Made by a program: the position numbers and the translations under genes
Assembly: GCF_001586775.1 (NCBI RefSeq)
Contig: NZ_LQXS01000002.1
Span: forward strand, 620,001 to 684,000
Direction: 5' to 3'
Source: Sphingobacterium populi
GTDB lineage: Bacteria > Bacteroidota > Bacteroidia > Sphingobacteriales > Sphingobacteriaceae
Length of the DNA: 64,000 bases
Shown: positions 38,214 to 47,461 of the stretch, one piece after another
Position numbering within the stretch: position 1 is the first letter of the stretch
Layout: every line of letters starts with the position of its first letter
Notes under the pieces: generated by a model
Told to the model about the DNA's origin: nothing
Database searches by the model: none
The model's input: only the letters and a program-made list of their open reading frames with translations

Positions 38214-38654
38214 ATGAAAACCATAATTTACCTAAACTTAGTAAGAGTATCGGTGCTACTGTTGATATGCTTATTTTTTTCGTGTGAGAGCCAGGAGGAG
38301 CTTATTCCTGAAACACCGAAGGAGATCACTGGAATATGGCGAATTACCAAAGCGGTAAGAAATGGAGCCGATATCACCAAGAAATTCAATTTTAATGATT
38401 TTCGTGTCGATTTTAAATCGGACGGGACATACCAATTATCTCAACCAATTCCTTTCATTGTATCCACCAATGGTTCCTATACCTTGGACGATCCACAATA
38501 TCCGTTTGAAATCAAATTTGACGAGTCATCCACTGGCTATAGCGCGAGTTCATTATTCGAATATCCGATCGTTCAGGGCAAAAGACAGTTGTCTTTAAAC
38601 TTCCATACAGGCTGTAGCACGAATAGCTATACCTATACCTTAATCGCGGATTAA
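38214..38654 (+). CDS. DUF5004 lipocalin-like lipoprotein
   Basis: This 146-residue protein has a lipoprotein signal (LICLFFSC, Cys about 24) and a small beta-barrel-like domain: ITGIWRITKAVRNGADITKKF, VDFKSDGTYQL, GSYTLDDPQYPFEIKF. The GxW start and strand pattern match the DUF5004/lipocalin-like group of Bacteroidota. Such proteins accompany SusCD loci and may bind glycan at the surface; no function is proven. It lies 32 bp after SusD and 17 bp before the DUF4961 gene. Confidence 0.75.
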   Translation: MKTIIYLNLVRVSVLLLICLFFSCESQEELIPETPKEITGIWRITKAVRNGADITKKFNFNDFRVDFKSDGTYQLSQPIPFIVSTNGSYTLDDPQYPFEIKFDESSTGYSASSLFEYPIVQGKRQLSLNFHTGCSTNSYTYTLIAD

Positions 38655-38671
38655 CAAAAAACTAGATCGAT

Positions 38672-39676
38672 ATGAAAATAGTTAGAAAAATTTGCTTGCG
38701 TACCCACAGAATGGGCAAGTGGTTAATCATTGCGTTATGTAGTACACTAATCGTTTGTTGCGTGTTTTTGGATTCAGTAGACCAAGCGTCTAGTGTTGAA
38801 GCTGGGGAGGTATTCGAAGCAACTTTAACTGCTCGTGTCAACTCGGCACAAGAAAGAAACAATGTACGTTTTGTAATTGGGGTATTGCTACCACGAAGCT
38901 GGCAGGCCGCTGGAAACACGACGATTACCTACACATCCGATTTTGGAAATGGTGATTTCGTTCAAATTCCTAGCAGCGTACGCGCACCCAATTCAGGAAA
39001 TAACCTGCCTTGGTCTGGGGCATTGATGAATAAGTTCGGCATCGGTCCAAATCTAATTGATGATATGGAATGGGTCGTTTTTTGGACACGCGAGCAGTAC
39101 AATATTGTGAATGGTGATAATGTCGAGATTGATGCTAAAATCTCGATTCGCAGTGGTTCGCAAAATATGCGCTTCAAAGTAGGGTATTTTGTAGGATCGA
39201 GCGAGGATGGTCTTAATGACTTTTTGGGTGGCCCTGGTGCTTTGTATAAGTCCATGTTTAGCAGCTGTTTTGAAGTGACAGATGGCGAGGGAGATATCAT
39301 AGATTTTTGTAATCCACCACAAACCTTTTTGACCCCGTTTCGCTCTTCGGATAACGATATTTTGACACTCACTTTTGATCGCGAAATAATACCTGGTCCG
39401 CTTGGCGACGATATATTCTTATGTGCTACAGCCGAATTGGCTGACGGTACATTCAAAGAGGTATGCCTGCAAAAAGAGAGCAACCGTTTAACGCTTGTAG
39501 AAGGTCTTCGTGGTCGGTTTGACATTACGTTCTGGCCGCGGCAACATTTTGCACTAGCAGAGGGAGAATCCATTGTTCGTCTGAATTACTTTTTTACTGA
39601 TGCATCTGGTGCTATTAGAGTTGGTTATGCTAATAGTCCAGACGAGCCATTTACACATACGTTTCGATGTGACTAA
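38672..39676 (+). CDS. DUF4961 surface protein, probable glycan-binding partner
   Basis: A 334-residue protein with an N-terminal hydrophobic signal (WLIIALCSTLIVCC) and a possible lipidation Cys. The rest is beta-rich with VEAGEVFEATLTARVNSA, MEWVVFWTREQYN, VKVGYF-like strands and an Ig-like C-terminal region ending EPFTHTFRC. It resembles DUF4961, a Bacteroidota family found beside DUF5004 and SusD. Its position between SusD and SusC is where SusE/SusF-like surface glycan-binding proteins are expected. The family call is by pattern only. Confidence 0.65.
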   Translation: MKIVRKICLRTHRMGKWLIIALCSTLIVCCVFLDSVDQASSVEAGEVFEATLTARVNSAQERNNVRFVIGVLLPRSWQAAGNTTITYTSDFGNGDFVQIPSSVRAPNSGNNLPWSGALMNKFGIGPNLIDDMEWVVFWTREQYNIVNGDNVEIDAKISIRSGSQNMRFKVGYFVGSSEDGLNDFLGGPGALYKSMFSSCFEVTDGEGDIIDFCNPPQTFLTPFRSSDNDILTLTFDREIIPGPLGDDIFLCATAELADGTFKEVCLQKESNRLTLVEGLRGRFDITFWPRQHFALAEGESIVRLNYFFTDASGAIRVGYANSPDEPFTHTFRCD

Positions 39677-39687
39677 TACCTAAAACT

Positions 39688-42552
39688 ATGAGACAGAAAT
39701 CAAACATTAAACAGGTTGTATCCTACATAGGGATGCTTCTGTATATTATATGTTTGTTCCAAATAGAAAATGCTAAGGCACAAGCGAATCAGGAACAGGC
39801 AGATACCTTAAGTGGGTATTATAAAGAGATTCCGCTTAAAACTTTTGTGGGCGCAAGAGCAACACTGCTGAATGAGCAGTTAAATACCACGCCTGCCAAT
39901 AGTTACTTGCCTGCGATGACAGGCAGATTACCTGGTTTTTATACCAAACAGAATAGCGGATTTAGACAGACAAGTACAGCACGTAACTATGAAAGTGGAA
40001 TAGGTGGTAACGTGCCTATGGTAGGCCAAGGCGTGCCTAGCGAAAATACGGAATACAGCATAGCACTTCGCAGACAAATACCAGTCGTGATCGTGGATGG
40101 TGTACAGCGGGATATATTTTCGATAGATCCAGATAATATAGAATCCATCACCCTGTTGAAAGATGCATTATCGACCATCGAATTGGGACAACGGAGTTCG
40201 AGAGGAATTCTATTGGTCACGACTAAAAGACCAGAAATGGGCAAAACGAATATCAATTTTAGAGCGCAATTGGCCCTGCAAGAACCATTACCTTGGCCAA
40301 AACCTTTGGAACCTTACCAGTTTGCCTATTTGCTCAATGAAGCAATGACCAATGTCGGTAATCAACCAGTGTATTCGGTAGATGATTTTAATGCATTCCG
40401 AGCTGGTAATGATCCATATCGTTATCCCAATGTAAATTGGTACGATGAAGTATTTCGCTCCAATGCACCCATGATGCGGTACAATCTATCAGCTAAAGGT
40501 GGTAATTCGGTTAGCCAATACGCGATCGCTTTAAATTATACAGATCAACAAGGTTTATTCAAAGAAGATCCCAACGTCGCTTATAATACAAACTCGTCCT
40601 TGAAGCGGTATGTGATTAATACCAACGTCAATATCAATATCACGCCGAAATTTAAATTAGGACTTCAGATGACAGGTCGGATCCAAGATGGTAACGAGCC
40701 TGGTATTGGCACTCAAAATTTGTTAGAAAGCGTCAAGAAAACACCAAATGGGGCTTACCCTGTGCGCAATGCGGATGCCAGTTGGGCTTCTACCAATTAC
40801 TTTCAAACCAATGTAGTTGCGCTAGCCACGCATTCCGGTTATCGCCAAGATAATATGAAAGATATCATGGCCAATATCAATCTGAATTATGATCTAAATA
40901 GTTTATTATCTGGACTCAAAGCACGTGCTATGACCAATATTGCGGTGCAATCGCTCACCGGAATAGTGCGACAACGCAGTGAACCGACGTATAATATGGG
41001 GATCACTCCAGCGGGAGATACGGTGTATAATATCATGGCCACAGCATCAGCGCAGACCAATGATTTCAACACGGTTTTCAACGCCAGATTTTGGTTTACC
41101 CAGCTAGCCCTTGATTACGATAAGTCTTGGTCCAATAATCATTTGGTAGCGACCGTACAGGCAGATCAACGCAGAACATTGTACAACTTTGATCTACCAG
41201 CTGTCGCGACCAACGCTACCACCAAATTGGTTTATGATTACAAGGAAAAGTATTTGGCACATGCGGCCTTAAATGCCAGTGGTTTTAATCGGTATCGCCC
41301 AGGTTATCAATATGGACTTTTCTATGCTTTCGGCCTAGGTTGGGTCGCTAGTGAAGAAGATTTCATGAAGGACAATACATCATGGATCAATCATTTAAAA
41401 CTCCGTGGGGTATTTGGCAAAACAGGAAACGGGGTAGATAATGCTGGATATTACGATTACCGCGCAACATTCACAGCTAGCAATGGTGGCATCGGTAGTG
41501 GTGCGTACTCTGCTGGTACATCGCGTTCGGAGCTACGCGGATTTTGGGAGAATGGATTTCTGCCTAATATCCGTACATGGGAAGGTGCTTATAAGCTCAA
41601 TGTGGGTGTAGATATGAGTTTATTCGGTGGCAAAATCGACTTTACTGGTGATGTATACTATGACCAATATTATGATCTATTGCAGTCTCGTGGCAAAAGC
41701 ATCGAGTTGATCGGCATAAGCTATCCTTATGAGAATATCGGTAGATCGGAAGTGAAAGGAGCTGAATTTAATTTGGCATACCGAGGTGGAGAAGGTGATT
41801 TCCAATATTTCATAGCACCAAATCTAACGATTGAGCAAACCAAGTTGTCCTATTTTGATGAACAACGTCAACGTTTTCCTTGGCAACAAATGACTGGCCT
41901 ACCACTTGGAGTGCGCATGGGATACATAGCCGATGGCATTATTCAAAATCAACAAGAAGCAGAAGAAGCGGCTTCCACCATCGGATACGAAGTGTCTCCA
42001 GGAGATATCCGCTATCGTGACCTCAACGGCGATGGCATCATCAACCAGTTTGATCGTACCGCGATATCAACCACCAAGCCCTTGATCTATTATGGACTAA
42101 ACCTAGGCTTTTCTTACAAAGGACTAAGCTTTAGCGCACTGATACAAGGTGTCGGAAATAGGGATCTATATCTCGACGACAGAGCGATCTATGGTGGATT
42201 TTTAGGATTTGGTGGCTTTGAACAAGCCTATCCTGCTATTCTAGATCGGTGGACACCTGAAACTGCTGCGACAGCCACTTATCCACGGCTTACCATTGGC
42301 AACTCGCACAATTATGCAGAATCTTCCTTTTGGATTCGCAGTGGCAATTACGTTCGGTTGAAGAACGTGCAAGTTGCTTATAGCTTCTCGCCGCAATGGA
42401 TGAATAAAATGCGATTGAGTGGATTGACGGTATTTGCCAATGCGATGAATCTAGCTACTTGGTCAGCATTCGATGGCCAAGATCCAGAGGTTGCGATCGG
42501 ATCTTATCCAATACAGAGAGTTATCAATTTTGGTTTGAACCTAGACTTATAA
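39688..42552 (+). CDS. SusC-family TonB-dependent transporter without carboxypeptidase-like domain
   Basis: This 954-residue protein has a signal peptide (ENAKAQ-AN), then directly the plug: PVVIVDGVQRDIFSIDPDNIES and ITLLKDALSTIELGQRSSRGILLVTTKR, the SusC motif with AIYG replaced by IELG. The barrel ends RVINFGLNLDL. The usual N-terminal carboxypeptidase-regulatory domain of SusC is absent; about 55 residues of unknown type lie before the plug. The following SusD starts 2 bp after its stop, so these two are the natural pair. It would import mannose-containing oligosaccharides. Confidence 0.93.
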   Translation: MRQKSNIKQVVSYIGMLLYIICLFQIENAKAQANQEQADTLSGYYKEIPLKTFVGARATLLNEQLNTTPANSYLPAMTGRLPGFYTKQNSGFRQTSTARNYESGIGGNVPMVGQGVPSENTEYSIALRRQIPVVIVDGVQRDIFSIDPDNIESITLLKDALSTIELGQRSSRGILLVTTKRPEMGKTNINFRAQLALQEPLPWPKPLEPYQFAYLLNEAMTNVGNQPVYSVDDFNAFRAGNDPYRYPNVNWYDEVFRSNAPMMRYNLSAKGGNSVSQYAIALNYTDQQGLFKEDPNVAYNTNSSLKRYVINTNVNINITPKFKLGLQMTGRIQDGNEPGIGTQNLLESVKKTPNGAYPVRNADASWASTNYFQTNVVALATHSGYRQDNMKDIMANINLNYDLNSLLSGLKARAMTNIAVQSLTGIVRQRSEPTYNMGITPAGDTVYNIMATASAQTNDFNTVFNARFWFTQLALDYDKSWSNNHLVATVQADQRRTLYNFDLPAVATNATTKLVYDYKEKYLAHAALNASGFNRYRPGYQYGLFYAFGLGWVASEEDFMKDNTSWINHLKLRGVFGKTGNGVDNAGYYDYRATFTASNGGIGSGAYSAGTSRSELRGFWENGFLPNIRTWEGAYKLNVGVDMSLFGGKIDFTGDVYYDQYYDLLQSRGKSIELIGISYPYENIGRSEVKGAEFNLAYRGGEGDFQYFIAPNLTIEQTKLSYFDEQRQRFPWQQMTGLPLGVRMGYIADGIIQNQQEAEEAASTIGYEVSPGDIRYRDLNGDGIINQFDRTAISTTKPLIYYGLNLGFSYKGLSFSALIQGVGNRDLYLDDRAIYGGFLGFGGFEQAYPAILDRWTPETAATATYPRLTIGNSHNYAESSFWIRSGNYVRLKNVQVAYSFSPQWMNKMRLSGLTVFANAMNLATWSAFDGQDPEVAIGSYPIQRVINFGLNLDL

Positions 42553-42554
42553 GT

Positions 42555-44309
42555 ATGAAAGCCTTTATGATGAATAAAATAAAATATACTATGTTATTGG
42601 GGGGAATAGCATTGGCCATACTAGGGACAGCCTCCTGTAAAAAGGATTACGAGGCCGAACCATTGGAAAACGTGACGATAGATTACGTATTTGATCCTCT
42701 CGATTCCTTGGGCATCAATGCAGGTCGTTATCTCAATGGACTATATGCAGATATGTTTCCACGGGATGTATCGATGAATCGTATCAGTGGCAATTTGCTT
42801 GAGGCCGCGACTGACAACGCCATTCCGTCCAATCTTGAGGATAATCCAGCTGGACGTCTCCTGCAAGGGCAATATTCCGCATTTGATCGCATTGAAAGCG
42901 ATATGGTTTGGGGTCAATTGTATGAAAATATCAGGTCTGCCACCATCTTCATTAATAACATTGATGTAGTTCCTCTAAACGATAGCAAATTCGAAGCGCT
43001 ACCTACTGGACTTACAGTCAAAAGGACTTGGAAAGCCGAAGCACGTTTTCTGCGGGCACTAGCTTACTTTGAATTATTGAAGCGCTACGGCGGTATTCCG
43101 CTCATGGGCAATGATGCCCGTAGCTTGGACGATCAGATAGAATTGCCTCGCAATAGTTATAGTGATTGCGTCGACTACATCGTGAGCGAAATGGATGCTA
43201 TTCGTGATAGCCTTTTGTATTATCCTGTCCCAAATCCTTCTAGGAACAGCCATCGCGCAACCAAGGGAGCAGCAATGGCGCTGAAAGTACGCGTACTATT
43301 GTATGCTGCAAGTCCTTTGTTCAATGGCGGCAACATCGATGGCGCTAATCCAGTAACAGGATACACCGCATTAGACAACAATCGCTGGCAAAGAGCTGCT
43401 GATGCTGCAAAAGAAGTCATAGACTTAGGTACCTATGCCTTGGTGGATGATGTGCGGAAAGTGTTTACGGAACAATACAATTCAGAGATTTTATTTTTTA
43501 AACAATGGAGCAATAATCGTGATATCGAAAACACGAATGGACCATTTGGTTTTGGAACCCAGATCGGTGGGCAAGGGCAAACTAGTCCAACACAAGAATT
43601 AGTCGACGCATTTCCAATGGCCAATGGCGTTCCGATAGATCAAAGTACTACCTATGATCCGAATAATCCGTATGTAGGAAGAGATCCACGATTCTACGAG
43701 ACTATTCTGTACAATGGCGCTCGCTGGTTAGGCACCAATTTGCAAACCTACCTTGGTGGGCAGAATCGTCCCGGAGGCAGTGATCTACAAACTCGTACAA
43801 GTTATTATATGAAAAAGCTGATGGGCGATTTTGAAGAAGCTGCTCAGTACAGTGAGAGCCAGCGAGATTATATCTTGTTCAGATATACCGAAGTCGTATT
43901 GAATTACATCGAAGCGCTAAATGAGGCACAAGGACCAGTTTCCGAAGTGCTAGCACAATTGAAAGATTTGCGTAGAAGAGCTGGTGTTGATGCGGGCGAT
44001 GATGGAAACTTTGGCTTACCAACAAGTGCCAACAAAGCAACGATGAGAGAGCTTATTCAAAATGAACGGCGGATCGAATTGGCCTTTGAAGAACATCGCT
44101 ATTGGGATATACGCCGATGGAAAATCGCAGAAAACAAGTTAAATCTTCCGCTGCATGGTATGCAGATTTTAGAAAATGGTGGACAATTTACGTACAGCCA
44201 GGAGGAGGTTTTTCAACCACGTTTTACAACCGCTATGTACCTGTATCCGATTCCAGACAGTGAGGTCTTAAAGAACAACAACATGGAGCAAAATCCAGGG
44301 TGGAATTGA
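42555..44309 (+). CDS. SusD/RagB-family glycan-binding lipoprotein (second in locus)
   Basis: 584 residues from ATG 42555. The lipoprotein signal is LAILGTASC (Cys about 28). SusD motifs are EARFLRALAYFELLKRYGGIPLM, YDPNNPYVGRDPRFYE, QNERRIELAFEEHRYWDIRRW and the C-terminal LYPIPDSEVLKNNNMEQNPGW. The frame is open further upstream to 42459, but that part overlaps the SusC end and is not coding. It starts 2 bp after the SusC stop and 31 bp before the next SusC gene. Confidence 0.94.
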   Translation: MKAFMMNKIKYTMLLGGIALAILGTASCKKDYEAEPLENVTIDYVFDPLDSLGINAGRYLNGLYADMFPRDVSMNRISGNLLEAATDNAIPSNLEDNPAGRLLQGQYSAFDRIESDMVWGQLYENIRSATIFINNIDVVPLNDSKFEALPTGLTVKRTWKAEARFLRALAYFELLKRYGGIPLMGNDARSLDDQIELPRNSYSDCVDYIVSEMDAIRDSLLYYPVPNPSRNSHRATKGAAMALKVRVLLYAASPLFNGGNIDGANPVTGYTALDNNRWQRAADAAKEVIDLGTYALVDDVRKVFTEQYNSEILFFKQWSNNRDIENTNGPFGFGTQIGGQGQTSPTQELVDAFPMANGVPIDQSTTYDPNNPYVGRDPRFYETILYNGARWLGTNLQTYLGGQNRPGGSDLQTRTSYYMKKLMGDFEEAAQYSESQRDYILFRYTEVVLNYIEALNEAQGPVSEVLAQLKDLRRRAGVDAGDDGNFGLPTSANKATMRELIQNERRIELAFEEHRYWDIRRWKIAENKLNLPLHGMQILENGGQFTYSQEEVFQPRFTTAMYLYPIPDSEVLKNNNMEQNPGWN

Positions 44310-44340
44310 GAAGTGTGTTTTACCAATTATCCGTTGAAAA

Positions 44341-47300
44341 ATGAAAAATAGTATCATCATAATAATCTTATACACCTGTCTGTGCAGCTGGTCGCTAGCC
44401 TTCGCACAGAACCGCACAATTAGAGGAACCGTGCGGGATCTTACAGGTGTGCTTCCCGGTGCAACAATACGGGAAAAGAATGTAGAAAATAATATGGCCT
44501 CTTCGGACCAACGCGGACGCTTTACGCTAAGCCTTCAAGGGCAATCCAATACGGTAATCGTCAAATTAATAGGTTTTGCCGATTACGAATTGGTGCTTGG
44601 TCGTGAAGACTACATTGATGTCACGCTACAACCTTCCAATCAAGGTTTGGATGAGGTCATCGTGGTCGGATTTGGCACCACCAAGAAGATCACAAATACA
44701 GGTGCGGTTAGTTCTGTATCGGGCGCCGAAATACGAAATGTGCCGACCGCCAATGTGCAAAATACATTGATGGGGCGAATGCCTGGATTTGTTTCGCAGC
44801 AAAGGTCTGGTCAGCCCGGTAGAGATGCCTCTGACTTTTTTATCCGTGGTGTTAGCTCTTTGAATAGTGGCGGTAATAGACCCTTAATTTTGGTCGATGA
44901 TATCGAATATTCTTACGACCAATTGCAACAAATAAATGTGAACGAAATCGAGAATATCACCATTTTGAAAGATGCCTCTACCACCGCCATATATGGTATC
45001 AAAGGCGCGAATGGTGTTTTGATCGTCACCACTCGCCGTGGTAGCACCGGGAAGCCACAAATCAATTTGAGGTTGGAATCGGGAATTCAAAATCCCATCC
45101 GTACGCCTCAATTCCTCAATTCTTATGAATCAGCCAAGCTGATTAATGAGGCCTTTGTCAACGATGGACTGCCAGAGCGATTTTCGGAAAGACAGCTACA
45201 GCTTTTTCAAGACGGCAGCGATCCGTATGGGCATCCCGATGTGAATTGGTATCAAGAGATATTCAAAAATGTGGCAGCGCAGACCAATGCGAATCTAGAT
45301 TTATCTGGCGGCTCTGAATCGTTGCGCTACTTTATTTCTGGCGGTGCACTTACGCAAGGCGGTCTAGTACGAGATTTTGATGACCCGTATAACGAAGTTA
45401 ACACCAACTACTTTTTTCGTCGCTACAATTTTCGGTCAAATCTAGATCTTCGGGCAACGAAAACACTCCAGTTACGCTTTGACTTAAGTACGCGTTTTGC
45501 AGATATTAATCAACCCAACTCGCTCAACGCCGTTGGTGAAATATATGATTTTAGCAAGATTACACCATTTTCAGCACCATTTATAAATCCCAACGGCAGT
45601 TATGCGTATGCGTTTTCTGAATTTAATCCAGATGCGCTGCCTACACTCAATGCCCGTCTGGCCAATGGTGGATACAACCGTACCAAGCGCAGTGATTACA
45701 ATGCCTTGTTGCAAGCACGTCAACAATTGGATTTCATCACCCCTGGATTGGTATTAACGGCGCGTATTGCGTATGGTGGCATCGAAGAATATGCGCGCGG
45801 CATTACGCGCGGTGGATTGCCACCATCTTATCATTACAACAGTGTGAATGATTCGTACCAATTGGACCCTCGTGGACGTTACGTCTTAGAACCATATGGT
45901 GTATTTGGCAATACCAATCAGTATTATCGCAACTTGAATATCCAAGGATTTATCAACTATGACCGCGATTTTGGTGATCATCGCATAAGCTCTTTGTTAT
46001 TAGTCAATCAACAAAGTGTGTCTGCGCAAGCCAATGTTCCTGAAAACTTTCGCGGTACATCCTTGAAAGTAGGTTACAATTACAAAGAGAAGTACTTACT
46101 TGATGTGAATACAGCCTACAATGGTACCGATCGCTTTGCCAAAGATCAGCGATACGGATGGTTTCCAGCGGTAGGGATTGGCTGGGTAGCCTCTAAAGAA
46201 TCCTTTATTCAAGAGTGGTTTCCAAAAGTTGACCTGCTCAAGGTTAGGGCATCTTTCGGTCTGGTAGGGTCTGATGTGACCAGCGGCGGAAGGTATCTGT
46301 ATAACCAGATCTATGAAAATAGCGGTGGCTACGTTTTTGGAACTGGTGGAGCTGGTGTAGGCACGATCAGGGAAGGTGAGCTTGGGAATATGAATGTGAC
46401 TTGGGAAAAGGAATGGAAAAGAAATGTCGGATTGGAGTTGAATCTGTTCAATCAGAAGCTAAATCTGACTGTTGATTACTTCCACAATACACGTTTCGAT
46501 CAATTGATTCGTCGCGGATCCGTTCCCGGAATTTTGGGTGTTGGTTTTGCACCGACTAATGTGGCTCGGACAGTGAATCGTGGATTTGACGGTATTGTAA
46601 GTTACAGAAGTCAAATCGGACAAGTCGGTATTAGCAGCGATCTTGTTTTTCAAGTATTTCGCAATAAGGTGTTATTTCAAGATGAGGCTTCGCCAGCATT
46701 TCCTTGGTTGGCGCGTACTGGACAGCCCATTGATCAGCCTTTCGGCTATCTATTTGACGGATTTTACAGCAGCGATGATATTGCTCAAATCTATACGCCC
46801 GATGGTATCGCTCCAGTTGGTTCTCGGCCGCCAATACCACTATATGGGTTATCGCCGACTGGTCAAGGCGGCATCCAAGAGGGCGATCTTAAGTACCTCG
46901 ATCTTAATGGTGATGGTTTTATTGATGATCGGGATCAAGCACCAATTGGACGACCGAATCTGCCTAGTACCGTTTTAGGATTGACCTTAGGCGCCAATTA
47001 CAAAGGGTTTAGTGTCAATGTATTGGTGCAAGGATCGTTTGATTATAGTTTTGACGTTATTGGTACAGGTATAGAACCGTTTCAAAGTCAATTCCAACCC
47101 ATACATCAGCAAAGATATACGCCTGGAAATGCGCAAAATGCCGAATTCCCAAGGTTGACTCAAAACCCGACGACCGTAAATAGTGCCCGCGCTTATCGAT
47201 CTGATTTTTGGTTGCTCGATGCACAATACGTCCGACTCAAAACCGTGGATCTAGGCTATCAATTTTCGGGTCGAAAGTTGCCTCTTGGCGTCAATAGTTT

Positions 47301-47445
47301 GCGACTTTATCTAAGTGCCTACAATCTATTGACATGGACTAACTACAATAAGTATCAACAAGATCCAGAGATTTCGAGCAACACGAGCGGTGATGCTTAT
47401 TTTAATCAGCGGGCAATTAATCTTGGTTTACAAATCGGCTTATAA
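44341..47445 (+). CDS. SusC-family TonB-dependent transporter (third in window)
   Basis: A full-length SusC of 1034 residues: signal peptide (LAFAQ-NR), carboxypeptidase-regulatory domain (about 24-95, RTIRGTVRDLTGVLPGATI), DEVIVVGFGTTKK TonB-box-like segment, plug with ENITILKDASTTAIYGIKGANG and a barrel ending RAINLGLQIGL. It differs from the SusC at 39.7 kb, which lacks the N-terminal domain. No SusD gene follows it directly; its partner could be the SusD at 36.5 kb. A GH92 gene follows 16 bp downstream. Confidence 0.95.
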   Translation: MKNSIIIIILYTCLCSWSLAFAQNRTIRGTVRDLTGVLPGATIREKNVENNMASSDQRGRFTLSLQGQSNTVIVKLIGFADYELVLGREDYIDVTLQPSNQGLDEVIVVGFGTTKKITNTGAVSSVSGAEIRNVPTANVQNTLMGRMPGFVSQQRSGQPGRDASDFFIRGVSSLNSGGNRPLILVDDIEYSYDQLQQINVNEIENITILKDASTTAIYGIKGANGVLIVTTRRGSTGKPQINLRLESGIQNPIRTPQFLNSYESAKLINEAFVNDGLPERFSERQLQLFQDGSDPYGHPDVNWYQEIFKNVAAQTNANLDLSGGSESLRYFISGGALTQGGLVRDFDDPYNEVNTNYFFRRYNFRSNLDLRATKTLQLRFDLSTRFADINQPNSLNAVGEIYDFSKITPFSAPFINPNGSYAYAFSEFNPDALPTLNARLANGGYNRTKRSDYNALLQARQQLDFITPGLVLTARIAYGGIEEYARGITRGGLPPSYHYNSVNDSYQLDPRGRYVLEPYGVFGNTNQYYRNLNIQGFINYDRDFGDHRISSLLLVNQQSVSAQANVPENFRGTSLKVGYNYKEKYLLDVNTAYNGTDRFAKDQRYGWFPAVGIGWVASKESFIQEWFPKVDLLKVRASFGLVGSDVTSGGRYLYNQIYENSGGYVFGTGGAGVGTIREGELGNMNVTWEKEWKRNVGLELNLFNQKLNLTVDYFHNTRFDQLIRRGSVPGILGVGFAPTNVARTVNRGFDGIVSYRSQIGQVGISSDLVFQVFRNKVLFQDEASPAFPWLARTGQPIDQPFGYLFDGFYSSDDIAQIYTPDGIAPVGSRPPIPLYGLSPTGQGGIQEGDLKYLDLNGDGFIDDRDQAPIGRPNLPSTVLGLTLGANYKGFSVNVLVQGSFDYSFDVIGTGIEPFQSQFQPIHQQRYTPGNAQNAEFPRLTQNPTTVNSARAYRSDFWLLDAQYVRLKTVDLGYQFSGRKLPLGVNSLRLYLSAYNLLTWTNYNKYQQDPEISSNTSGDAYFNQRAINLGLQIGL

Positions 47446-47461
47446 TACTAATCTCTTAAAC

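Noticed and set aside
42459..42554. Upstream extension of the second SusD gene
   Set aside because: It overlaps the SusC C-terminus, and the lipoprotein signal starts only at 42555.
47390..47461. Upstream extension of the second GH92 gene
   Set aside because: It overlaps the SusC end; a good signal peptide begins at ATG 47462.
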